A stretch of DNA of 46,724 nt. Origin: an uncultured Prevotellaceae bacterium. GTDB lineage: Bacteria; Bacteroidota; Bacteroidia; Bacteroidales; Bacteroidaceae. The stretch is from the NCBI GenBank assembly GCA_900321425.1, contig ONWA01000017.1, positions 1 through 46,724 on the forward strand, read 5' to 3'. Position numbers and translations under genes: made by a program. The notes beneath the pieces were generated by a model that was not told the origin of the DNA, did not search any database, and saw only the letters and a program-made list of their open reading frames with translations. Within the stretch, counting starts at the first letter, position 1, and each line of letters begins with the position of its first letter. Positions 33,026 through 41,054 of this stretch are shown piece after piece.

Positions 33026-33862
33026 CACTATACAAGCCCAGTCGTCATCGGCACGCTGGGCTTTTTTGTTCATCCCCAACGTGAGGGCTTTCTCTTCTAA
33101 CAGTGGAATATCTGCGGTATAGAAACCACTGAGGACGAGGAGGGCACCGGTCCTCATCTTCTGACGGAACATCGGCATATCGGCCAACAGGATATTCCGG
33201 TTGATATTGGCCAAGACGACATCAAAGGTTCCTTCTACCTGCTCAAGGACAGCGACATCACCCAACAGGGAGGTAAAACGATCGTCTACCTGGTTGATGA
33301 CGGCATTATGACGGGCATTGTCCGCACTCCATTCATCGATATCATAGCCTACCGCCTCACGGGCTCCCATCTTCAGGGCAGCAATCGACAGGATACCGGT
33401 ACCGCAACCGCAGTCGAGTACTCGTCTGTCGTGCAAGTCCATGGCTCGTAGCTCACTGACGATCATCCGTGTGGTCTGGTGGTTCCCGGTACCGAAGGCT
33501 TGATGGGCATCGATCTCGATACTGATGGGATAGGGAACAGACGACAGATGTCTGCCGTCATGAATCACCAACGCCTCATCAATGATGATAGGGGCAAATC
33601 CTTCTTGCTCCCACTGCTCATTCCAGTTGCGGTCCTCTGCCTCCTGCTGCTCGTAGGTGACGACCGTATCGGGAAGCGGAAAACAGGAGAGGACTTGTTG
33701 CAGGGCATCCTCATCCCACAGGTCTTGTTGTATGTAACCCGTCACTCCCTCGTCACTGTCCTCAAAACTCTCAAAGCCGCAGTCGACCAACAGAGCGGGC
33801 AACAGCTCCACGGCTGCCGTACTGACAGGACGGAATTGGAACCTGATTTGATAGTATTTCAT
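33011..33862 (-). CDS. prmA: Ribosomal protein L11 methyltransferase
   Basis: 283 residues. An N-terminal L11-recognition domain is followed by the Rossmann methyltransferase core. The PrmA motif AHQAFGTGNHQTTRM, SAM-binding LDCGCGTGILSIAALKMGA and LANINRNIL (the NPPY-like position) are seen. It trimethylates amino groups of L11. The 3' end overlaps nadE by 15 bp and includes the nadE terminator. Promoter -7 box TAAATTTG at 33893-33886. Confidence 0.95.
   Translation of the reverse strand: MKYYQIRFQFRPVSTAAVELLPALLVDCGFESFEDSDEGVTGYIQQDLWDEDALQQVLSCFPLPDTVVTYEQQEAEDRNWNEQWEQEGFAPIIIDEALVIHDGRHLSSVPYPISIEIDAHQAFGTGNHQTTRMIVSELRAMDLHDRRVLDCGCGTGILSIAALKMGAREAVGYDIDEWSADNARHNAVINQVDDRFTSLLGDVAVLEQVEGTFDVVLANINRNILLADMPMFRQKMRTGALLVLSGFYTADIPLLEEKALTLGMNKKAQRADDDWACIVLQLT
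33034..33068 (+). terminator. nadE terminator within the 3' end of prmA
   Basis: AAGCCCAG (33034-33041) pairs with CTGGGCTT (33056-33063), followed by TTTTTG. The hairpin lies in prmA coding sequence on the opposite strand, so both functions share these bases. Confidence 0.78.
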
Positions 33863-33885
33863 CCTTCAATCGTTAAATTTAACCG

Positions 33886-33966
33886 CAAATTTACAAAAAA
33901 TAGGGAAAAACCTATCGTCCTTTAGGGTTTTTCCCTAATTTTGCAGTATAATTTACCATAAATTTG
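33886..33966. promoter_or_regulatory. Divergent promoter region prmA / W-Y-rich protein with 12-bp inverted repeat
   Basis: Minus-strand TAAATTTG (33893-33886) serves prmA. Plus-strand candidate -7 boxes are TAATTTTG (33936-33943) and TAAATTTG (33959-33966). A perfect inverted repeat TAGGGAAAAACC (33901-33912) / GGTTTTTCCCTA (33926-33937) with a 13-nt gap sits between them and touches the first plus-strand box. It could be an operator. Confidence 0.6.
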
Positions 33967-33970
33967 CAAC

Positions 33971-34867
33971 ATGAAACCATATATAAACAATAAGAACATG
34001 AAGAAACTATTTCTTTTGTCAGCCATGATCACCCTCTCCACCGGAGCGTGGGCACAGGATGATATGTACTTTGTTCCTTCAAAGAAGAATATCGAGAAGG
34101 AGATTACAGCACAGGCGCTGCCGAAGGATACGTACTATTCCGGCAGTGATCGTAGTGTCGATGATTACAACCGCCGTTCTGTCTATCAGTCTATTGACTC
34201 CTTAGGCAATGATATCATCGAGTTCAACACGTCGAAGGGGAGCTACCCGGTGGATAGCCTGTCCGAAGACTACCAGGTGACACGTCGGATGGAACGCTTT
34301 GATGACTACACGGTCAAAGATGCCTATATCGATGGTTATCGTGATGGCACTTATGACTCTATGTGGCACAGTCCTTGGTATTACACTCGCTATGGCTATG
34401 TGTACACTTGGTATGACCCATGGTTCGATCCTTGGTATGATCCCTGGTATTACACTTCTTGGTATGGCTGGTATCCTTACCGTTATGGGTGGTATGGCTA
34501 CCGTTGGGGGTGGTATGGCTACCGTTGGGGATACCCCCGTTATTCTACCGCCATCCGTTATTACAATGGTAGGAATGCCTATAACATGAGATACCATAAC
34601 TCTCAATCGTCGCAGTATTACCGCAGAGGGTGGGGTAATGACCGTATCTCTGGCCGTGGTATCGGACGTAGCCAGACCACGACAGGCAACCGTTCCTATC
34701 GTGGATGGAACCAGACCAGCGGCAGTCGTTCGTGGAACAATCAGAGTCGACCAAGCAACTGGGGCGGTAGTCGTCCCTCATCGATGGGCGCTCACTCTGG
34801 CTTTGGCGGTGGTCGTTCTGGTGGCGGCTTTGGCGGTGCCCGAGGCGGTGGCATTGGTAGACGCTAA
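33971..34867 (+). CDS. Exported Trp/Tyr/Gly/Arg-rich protein
   Basis: 298 residues from 33971; a better signal peptide starts at Met10 (33998, MKKLFLLSAMITLSTGAWAQ). The mature protein has an ordered N-terminal half. It is followed by an aromatic repeat zone (about 135-200; DPWFDPWYDPWYY, then repeated GWYGYRWG) and a basic Gly/Ser/Arg-rich tail ending GGGRSGGGFGGARGGGIGRR. Not recognised as an enzyme; composition suggests a structural or cell-surface adhesive role. It precedes the porin gene by 40 bp with no terminator, so it may be coexpressed. Confidence 0.72.
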   Translation: MKPYINNKNMKKLFLLSAMITLSTGAWAQDDMYFVPSKKNIEKEITAQALPKDTYYSGSDRSVDDYNRRSVYQSIDSLGNDIIEFNTSKGSYPVDSLSEDYQVTRRMERFDDYTVKDAYIDGYRDGTYDSMWHSPWYYTRYGYVYTWYDPWFDPWYDPWYYTSWYGWYPYRYGWYGYRWGWYGYRWGYPRYSTAIRYYNGRNAYNMRYHNSQSSQYYRRGWGNDRISGRGIGRSQTTTGNRSYRGWNQTSGSRSWNNQSRPSNWGGSRPSSMGAHSGFGGGRSGGGFGGARGGGIGRR

Positions 34868-34907
34868 CCATTTTCATCACTTATTTTTGTGACTAATATC
34901 TATCAAA

Positions 34908-36500
34908 ATGAAGAAACTGTATATTTTCGCGGTGATGATGGCAGGATCGCTGTCAGCCGCAGCACAGGATGCGTATGACGCAGCCAATTTCACACAACAG
35001 GATTTGAACGGAACGGCCCGCTATGTAGGTATGGGTGGCGCGATGGATGCCTTAGGCGCTGATCTCTCCACCATCAACAGCAACCCTGCTGGTATGGGTC
35101 TTTTCCGTCGCAGTATGGTCACGGGCTCTTTCGGGTTTGTCTCACAGGCTGGTGCCTCGAAGATCGGTGACCAGGGAAAGACGAACATGTCTTTCGACCA
35201 GTTGGGCTTTGTCTGGGTGACCCGTAATGATGTGCAGAGTTTTATCAATGTGGGCTTCAACTTCACCAAGAGTCGTAACTTCAACCAGATCCTGCAGGCG
35301 TCAGGCCTCTATGGACTGAAGACCGATGCTGCTGGTAATCCGCTGCCGGGTTCACAGAATGGACAGACCAATGCGAAGTGGATCTATAATGATATGTATC
35401 AGACGAATATCAACTCGATTGTCGATGATATCTACGAGAAACTGCTCGTCACCAACGAGGATGATGGTCAGGGGGGTAAGGTGGATGTGTTCAATCCCAT
35501 CAGTGCATCCGACTACGACTTCGGACGGGGCACTTCGGGCTATATCGGCAACTACTCCTTCAATCTCAGTGCTAACCTTCGCGATCGGGTCTACCTTGGT
35601 ATCACTTTCGGTTTGAAGGATGTGCACTATAACAGCACTACTTTTTATAGTGAGACGGCCAACCCGGGACAACTGATTGACGGGATGACCATCACGGGCT
35701 TCGATATGACAGACGAGCGTCGTATCACGGGTACGGGATTCGATGTGGCCATCGGTGCTATCTTCCGTCCTATTGCGGAGTCTCCCTTCCGTATCGGTGT
35801 GTCAGTGAAGACGCCTACCTGGTATACCCTGACGAGCTCTACTTACACGAAGGGCGTGACGGACGGTGCTGACTGGACGATTCCTAACTCGTATAAGTTT
35901 AAGTTTAATACTCCATGGAAGTTTGGCTTGAGTGTGGGCCATACCATCAACAACAGGTTCGCACTGGGTGCCGGTGTTGAGTTCGAGAGCTACAGCAGTA
36001 GTGATATGCGCGTGATCACAGGTGAGGCCTACGATCCTTATTATGATTCTTATTCCACCGTATCTGCCAGTGATGCGGTCATGAACCAGTCTATCAAAGA
36101 TAACCTCAAAGGTGTGGTGACCCTGAAACTGGGTGCTGAGATGAATGTCACCAACGACCTCGCCCTCCGTATCGGATATAACTACGTGAGTCCGCAGTTC
36201 GAGGACAATGCCTTCCGCGACCAGTCTTTGCGCTCACCGGGTGTGTGGAATGCCTCTACTACCGACTATACCAACTGGAAGGGTACTCATCGTTTCACTG
36301 CCGGTGCAGGTTATAAGTTCAGCCATTTCCGTGTCGACCTGGCTTACCAGTACAACCACACCAATGGTACGTTCTTCCCTTGTATGGATAATATCTATGT
36401 GGGCGACATCGCCAATCCGACCTTCGAGAACAACTGTAGCGGTACGGACGTGAGCAACAAGCGTCATCAGCTGTTACTGAGTCTCAGCTATCGTTTCTGA
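34908..36500 (+). CDS. OmpP1/FadL-type outer-membrane transport protein
   Basis: 530 residues, signal peptide ending AAAQ. The mature N-terminus ARYVGMGGAMDALGADLSTINSNPAGMGLFRRS is the conserved hatch/N-terminal motif of this family (NPAGMG). Alternating aromatic strands follow to a C-terminal HQLLLSLSYRF with terminal Phe, as required for barrel insertion. Likely transports hydrophobic compounds across the outer membrane; the ligand is unknown. Followed by two hairpins. Confidence 0.88.
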   Translation: MKKLYIFAVMMAGSLSAAAQDAYDAANFTQQDLNGTARYVGMGGAMDALGADLSTINSNPAGMGLFRRSMVTGSFGFVSQAGASKIGDQGKTNMSFDQLGFVWVTRNDVQSFINVGFNFTKSRNFNQILQASGLYGLKTDAAGNPLPGSQNGQTNAKWIYNDMYQTNINSIVDDIYEKLLVTNEDDGQGGKVDVFNPISASDYDFGRGTSGYIGNYSFNLSANLRDRVYLGITFGLKDVHYNSTTFYSETANPGQLIDGMTITGFDMTDERRITGTGFDVAIGAIFRPIAESPFRIGVSVKTPTWYTLTSSTYTKGVTDGADWTIPNSYKFKFNTPWKFGLSVGHTINNRFALGAGVEFESYSSSDMRVITGEAYDPYYDSYSTVSASDAVMNQSIKDNLKGVVTLKLGAEMNVTNDLALRIGYNYVSPQFEDNAFRDQSLRSPGVWNASTTDYTNWKGTHRFTAGAGYKFSHFRVDLAYQYNHTNGTFFPCMDNIYVGDIANPTFENNCSGTDVSNKRHQLLLSLSYRF

Positions 36501-36513
36501 GTACAACGAACAT

Positions 36514-36582
36514 AGAGAGGATGCGCGGCATCCTCTCTTATACGAAAAACGGGAGCATCCGAAAGGGTGCTCCCGTTTGTTT
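36514..36582. terminator. Two hairpins between the OmpP1-type porin and rpiB, second a bidirectional terminator
   Basis: First hairpin AGAGAGGATG (36514-36523) / CATCCTCTCT (36529-36538), 5-nt loop, no T tail. Second hairpin AAACGGGAGCA (36547-36557) / TGCTCCCGTTT (36568-36578), flanked by A and T runs, serving both converging transcripts. Confidence 0.82.
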
Positions 36583-36607
36583 TCCTATCGATAGAATCGG
36601 ATAGGGC

Positions 36608-37051
36608 CTACGCCTTTACGGGAATCTTATCGATACGCTTCTGATGACGGCCTCCTTCGAAGGTGGTCTTGAAGAACTCGCTCATAATCTGACCAGCGGT
36701 ATTGTTATCGATGAAACGACCGGGCATCACCAGTACGTTTGCATCGTTATGCTGACGGATCATATGGGCAATCTCAGCACACCATGCCAGACCGGCACGG
36801 ATGGACTGGTGCTTGTTCAGACACATGGTCATGCCCTCACCGGAACCACAGATGGCGATACCGGGATATACCTCACCGTTCTCAATACCTGCTGCGAGCT
36901 CATGGGCGAAGTCGGGATAGTCTACCGACTGGTCACTCCATGTACCGTAGTCTTTGTATTCGTAACCGTGCTCTTCCAACCACATGAGCACATATTTCTT
37001 CAAAGGATAACCTGCATGGTCGCAGGCAACGCCAACAGTTTTAATTTCCAT
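36608..37051 (-). CDS. rpiB: Ribose 5-phosphate isomerase B
   Basis: 147 residues. Interconverts ribose 5-phosphate and ribulose 5-phosphate. Has ACDHAGYPLK (10-19), ICGSGEGM with catalytic Cys68, GLAW and HNDANVLVMPGR (His101 and Arg). It lies 12 bp downstream of tkt on the same strand, making a two-gene non-oxidative pentose phosphate operon. Confidence 0.96.
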   Translation of the reverse strand: MEIKTVGVACDHAGYPLKKYVLMWLEEHGYEYKDYGTWSDQSVDYPDFAHELAAGIENGEVYPGIAICGSGEGMTMCLNKHQSIRAGLAWCAEIAHMIRQHNDANVLVMPGRFIDNNTAGQIMSEFFKTTFEGGRHQKRIDKIPVKA

Positions 37052-37063
37052 AACTTTACGATT

Positions 37064-39073
37064 TTATAAGATTGATTTAACTTGTTTGTATACATTCTCA
37101 CCTGTATAGCCTAACTTCTCGTCGAGCACCTTGTAAGGAGCAGAGAATCCGAAACTCTCCAGTCCCCATACCTTTCCATTGGCACCTACCAGTCCCTCAA
37201 GGGTGACGGGTAGTCCGGCTGTCATACCAAATTTCTTCGCTGCAGCAGGTAGGATGCTCTCCTGGTAGGCTGCCGACTGACTGCGGAAGAGTCCTTCGGA
37301 AGGAACACTCACGACACGTACCTTCACACCGTCCTCACGCAACAGCTTCGCACCGGCAAGCAGGGTGCTCACCTCCGAACCGGAGGCTAACAGGATGACA
37401 TCATAGTCGACATCTGAACCGGCCACCACATAGGCGCCCTTCTCTGCCTGACTGTAGTCATTGCCTTCCGGCAACATCTCGATATTCTGACGGGAGAAGA
37501 TCAGGGCTGTCGGGGTGGCGGTGTTCTCCATCGCCATACGCCAGCAGACAGTCGTCTCCTCAGCATCAGCAGGACGAACCACGAGTACGGAGTTCTTGCC
37601 GTGGTGGTTCTTCAGCTTCTCCATGAGTCGGATCTGTGCCTCCTGCTCTACAGGCTCGTGGGTAGGTCCGTCCTCACCCACACGGAAGGCGTCATGTGTC
37701 CAGATGAACTTCACTGGCAATTCCATCAATGCGGCCATACGGACAGCAGGCTTCATATAGTCGGAGAAGACGAAGAAGGTACCGCAGGCAGGGATCACAC
37801 CGCCATGCAACGCCATACCAATACAACAGCAGGCCATCGTCAACTCAGCCACACCTGCCTGGAAGAAAGCACCGCTGAAATCGCCCTTCACCAGGTTGTG
37901 GGTCTTCTTCAGGAAACCGTTGGTGTTATCGGAGTTCGACAGGTCCGCAGAGGCACAGATCATATTGGGTACCTGCTCAGCCAACTGACTCAGCACGGCT
38001 GCCGAGGCGCTACGGGTAGCGCTGCCTGCCTTCTGTTCCACCTTACTCCAGTCGATCTTCGGAGCCTTGCCACTGAACCACTCCTCCAACTGCTTCGCCT
38101 GTACGGGATGTCCCTTGGCCCACTCAGCCTTCTGGGCCTGACGCTCAGCAACGATCTTCTTCAGTTCCTCACAACGCTTGGCATAGAGTGCCTGCACCTC
38201 AGGGAAGATCTGGAAGGGATGCTCGGGATCACCGCCCAGGTTCTTGATGGTGTTGATATACGCATCACCACCGAGAGGTGCACCGTGGGTGGCACAGTTG
38301 CTCTCATACGAGCTACCGTCAGCCTTACGCGCACCCTTACCCATCACACAGTGACCGATAATCAGACTCGGACGCTCTTGCTCTGCCTGTGCCTTCTGGA
38401 TGGCCTCACGGATCTGTGCGACATCATTACCGTCGATCTGCTGTACATACCATCCCCATGCCTCGTATTTCTTGGCTGTGTCCTCACAGGTCACCACCTC
38501 CGTACGGGTAGAGAGCTGGATGTCATTGGCGTCATAGAACATGATGAGGTTGTCAAGACCCAGGTTACCGGCAATACGTCCGGCTCCCTGTGAGATCTCC
38601 TCCTGTACACCTCCATCGGAGATATAGGCGTAGATGGTCTGTCCCATCACGTCACCCAGACGGGCCTTCAGGAATTTTGCAGCGATGGCAGCACCTACGG
38701 CAAAGGTATGTCCTTGTCCCAGAGGACCGCTGGTGTTCTCGATGCCTCGTGCAATCTCCCGTTCGGGATGACCGGGGGTCACAGAGCCCCACTGACGGAG
38801 CTGTTGCAGATCCTCGAGGGTGAACTTCCCGATAAGGGCGAGCTGCGAGTAGAGCATCGGGGCCATATGACCCGGGTCGAGGAAGAAACGGTCACGGCCT
38901 TCCCACTCGGGATGCTCGGGGTCATAGACCAGGAACTCGCTATACAGGGTGTTGATGAAGTCTGCGCCACCCATCGCACCGCCAGGATGACCGGACTTCG
39001 CTTTTTCAACCATTGAGGCAGCAAGGATTCGGATATTATCTGCTGCCCTGTTCATCACTTGAATGTCATTCAT
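37064..39073 (-). CDS. tkt: Transketolase
   Basis: A 669-residue thiamine-diphosphate enzyme moving two-carbon units between sugar phosphates. N-terminal SGHPGGAMGGADFIN, GPLGQGHTFAVGAAI, and a TPP/Mg segment starting SDGGVQEE with Asn in NLGLDNLIMFYDAND. The central pyrimidine-binding domain has CCIGMALHGGVIPACGTFFVFSDYM. The GDG of many TPP enzymes reads SDG here. Length is normal. Promoter TATCTTTG at 39123-39116 gives a leader of about 40 nt. Upstream of rpiB. Confidence 0.97.
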   Translation of the reverse strand: MNDIQVMNRAADNIRILAASMVEKAKSGHPGGAMGGADFINTLYSEFLVYDPEHPEWEGRDRFFLDPGHMAPMLYSQLALIGKFTLEDLQQLRQWGSVTPGHPEREIARGIENTSGPLGQGHTFAVGAAIAAKFLKARLGDVMGQTIYAYISDGGVQEEISQGAGRIAGNLGLDNLIMFYDANDIQLSTRTEVVTCEDTAKKYEAWGWYVQQIDGNDVAQIREAIQKAQAEQERPSLIIGHCVMGKGARKADGSSYESNCATHGAPLGGDAYINTIKNLGGDPEHPFQIFPEVQALYAKRCEELKKIVAERQAQKAEWAKGHPVQAKQLEEWFSGKAPKIDWSKVEQKAGSATRSASAAVLSQLAEQVPNMICASADLSNSDNTNGFLKKTHNLVKGDFSGAFFQAGVAELTMACCCIGMALHGGVIPACGTFFVFSDYMKPAVRMAALMELPVKFIWTHDAFRVGEDGPTHEPVEQEAQIRLMEKLKNHHGKNSVLVVRPADAEETTVCWRMAMENTATPTALIFSRQNIEMLPEGNDYSQAEKGAYVVAGSDVDYDVILLASGSEVSTLLAGAKLLREDGVKVRVVSVPSEGLFRSQSAAYQESILPAAAKKFGMTAGLPVTLEGLVGANGKVWGLESFGFSAPYKVLDEKLGYTGENVYKQVKSIL

Positions 39074-39115
39074 GATTGTATTCTATTTGTAAATGATTGT
39101 TGTTGTTCGTTTGTG

Positions 39116-39123
39116 CAAAGATA
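39116..39123 (-). promoter_or_regulatory. -7 box of the tkt-rpiB operon
   Basis: TATCTTTG on the minus strand. The remaining intergenic sequence to 39267 is AT-rich; a weak TACCTTCG at 39251-39258 may serve the plus-strand pseudouridine synthase. Confidence 0.7.
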
Positions 39124-39267
39124 CAAAAAACATTTTGAACCACAAGTTTTTTTCCGGCTATTTATCGCCTCTTGTCGGTGATTTTCCAATATTTTGGGGG
39201 AATTAACATACTTTAATGAGACCCTAACTGTCGTTAACATATTTCTTTTGTACCTTCGCTGCCAATT

Positions 39268-40161
39268 ATGAGATATAGCAGTGATTTTCGACAAGGCAAC
39301 GAGTACGACCATTATGTCGTGAAGGAGGCGCGCCCGTTACTGGAATGGTTACTGGAGAATGTGCCCCAGAGTCGTTCGAAGATAAAGGCGACCCTGCAGG
39401 GACGTGGTGTCAAGGTCAATGGGAAGACGGTATCGCAGTTTGACATGATGCTCGAACCGGGCATGAAGGTGGCGGTGAGCAAGACGAAACGCAATCAGAT
39501 GGGCTTCAAGAATCGGTATGTGAAGATTGTCTACGAAGACCGTTGGCTGATTGTCGTGGAGAAGATGCCGGGCATCCTGTCGATGGCGGCTGGTCACTCG
39601 TCTCTGAACGTGAAGACGGTCCTCGATGACTATTTCCGACAGTCTCGTCAGAAGTGCCGTGCCCATGTGGTTCATCGTCTGGATCGCGACACCAGCGGAC
39701 TGATGGTCTATGCCAAGGACATGGAGACGGAGCAGATCCTCGAGCACCACTGGCATGAGCTGGTCTACGACCGTCGTTATGTGGCGGTGGTCAGCGGTGA
39801 GATGGAGGAGGATGAGGGAACCATTGCCAACTGGCTGAAGGACAATAAGGCGTATGTCACCTATTCGTCACCAGTGGACAATGGGGGAAAATATGCGGTC
39901 ACGCATTTCCATACCCTCGCACGCACGACGGATCACTCGCTGGTGGAGTTTAAATTGGAGACGGGACGGAAGAACCAGATCCGTGTGCACACGGCCGACA
40001 TGGGACATCCTGTGTGTGGCGATACGAAGTACGGCAATGGTGACGACCCCTTGCATCGTCTCTGTCTGCATGCGTGGCTCCTCTGCTTCGAACATCCTGT
40101 CACCCACGAACAGATGGAATTCGAGACACCGGTTCCTACGGATTTCCGACGGTTGTTCTAA
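39268..40161 (+). CDS. RluA-family pseudouridine synthase
   Basis: 297 residues. An S4-like RNA-binding N-terminus (RSKIKATLQGRGVKVNGK) is followed by the catalytic domain with HRLDRDTSGLMVYAK (catalytic Asp139), YVAVVSGE, and TGRKNQIRVHTADMGHPVCGD. Modifies uridine in rRNA (RluC/RluD type) or tRNA; target not certain. The ATG follows a weak TACCTTCG promoter-like element by 9 bp. Confidence 0.93.
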   Translation: MRYSSDFRQGNEYDHYVVKEARPLLEWLLENVPQSRSKIKATLQGRGVKVNGKTVSQFDMMLEPGMKVAVSKTKRNQMGFKNRYVKIVYEDRWLIVVEKMPGILSMAAGHSSLNVKTVLDDYFRQSRQKCRAHVVHRLDRDTSGLMVYAKDMETEQILEHHWHELVYDRRYVAVVSGEMEEDEGTIANWLKDNKAYVTYSSPVDNGGKYAVTHFHTLARTTDHSLVEFKLETGRKNQIRVHTADMGHPVCGDTKYGNGDDPLHRLCLHAWLLCFEHPVTHEQMEFETPVPTDFRRLF

Positions 40162-40197
40162 CGGTTTTCCCTGTGAATAACGATTCAAAAAATAAAT

Positions 40198-40350
40198 ATG
40201 GATACAGTTTGGTATTATCTTTTTCTCTTAGCCGTCCTCGTGGTGGGCTTCCTGGTGGTGAAACGAACGGTGAGCTGTCTTATTCGTTCTATCGTCCTAC
40301 TGGTCTTGGTAGCTCTCCTCGTGTACGTCTATTTCATGTATTTCCGTTAG
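40198..40350 (+). CDS. 50-residue membrane protein
   Basis: Short gene: MDTVWYYLFLLAVLVVGFLV, KRTVSCLIRS, then a second hydrophobic helix and FMYFR. Two predicted helices with a basic loop. It lies 36 bp after the pseudouridine synthase, and its TAG overlaps the TAA of the convergent HD gene by 4 bp in total. Codon use is in line with neighbours, and the clear two-helix pattern supports a real small protein. No function known. Confidence 0.68.
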   Translation: MDTVWYYLFLLAVLVVGFLVVKRTVSCLIRSIVLLVLVALLVYVYFMYFR

Positions 40351-40973
40351 TCTTGGAAATGTTGCTCGAAGAGCGCCCGCAACCGTTGCTCGTTGGCAAT
40401 GATGTCGCGTAGCTCCTTCAACTTCTGTTCATTGGGCGACCCGGGTATCCACAGTCGGATATACCCGTTATACGAGTATTTCTCGTCCATGTGCTTCTTA
40501 AACCGTTGCCACTGCTGTTCCTTGTCGAGCTCGGGGTAGTGCGACTGTCCATACTGGATGGTCCTCTTCACCACGATGTCCTTGTCGATATCGCGGTCTG
40601 CCTCTGCCACAATCTTTCCATAGATACTCCTCGGGGCATGCGAGGCAGAGGCACGATGGTCTTCGATGGCTTCTTTCATGATCTTGATCTGCTCGGGGGA
40701 GAACCATTTGCGTAACCTGCTGTCAGCAGCGAGGATCTTCCCACCGGTGAGATGATGGATGGCACGGGGACCTTCCATGCCTAAGTCGTGGTAGGCTGCA
40801 ATGGTATAGACCATATTGATGTCGGCTCCTGTGGTGCGCACAAGGGCGAGGGAGCTACGGATGACACGGGTGACATGCTCCAGGTTATGCGCCTTGTCAA
40901 AGGCGGCATAACGGGGTAGGATCGTCCTCTCAATCATTTCCACGAGGTCAAGACTGGCGGTTTTCCCTTCCAT
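40347..40973 (-). CDS. HD-domain metal-dependent phosphohydrolase
   Basis: 208 residues. HD superfamily ligands: His33 in NLEHVTRV, His62-Asp63 in AAYHDLGM, and a distal Asp in EADRDID. Additional ...AIEDHRASASHAPRSIYGKIVAEADR is typical of the small HD hydrolases (YedJ/YpgQ-like) acting on nucleotides or nucleotide-like compounds. Promoter TATATTTG at 41010-41003. Confidence 0.88.
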   Translation of the reverse strand: MEGKTASLDLVEMIERTILPRYAAFDKAHNLEHVTRVIRSSLALVRTTGADINMVYTIAAYHDLGMEGPRAIHHLTGGKILAADSRLRKWFSPEQIKIMKEAIEDHRASASHAPRSIYGKIVAEADRDIDKDIVVKRTIQYGQSHYPELDKEQQWQRFKKHMDEKYSYNGYIRLWIPGSPNEQKLKELRDIIANEQRLRALFEQHFQD

Positions 40974-40998
40974 GAAAGAATGAATTTTAGTGTTATGA

Positions 40999-41034
40999 CT
41001 TGCAAATATACAATTTTCTGTTTACTTTTGCAAG
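40999..41034. promoter_or_regulatory. Symmetric divergent promoters HD gene/menA
   Basis: Outward-facing -7 boxes TATATTTG (minus, 41010-41003) and TACTTTTG (plus, 41023-41030), 12 bp apart, flanked by the inverted repeat CTTGCAAA (40999-41006) / TTTGCAAG (41027-41034). Same geometry as the trmH-like/tamL region. Confidence 0.68.
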
Positions 41035-41054
41035 CAGTTTAATCATTTTTTGAG

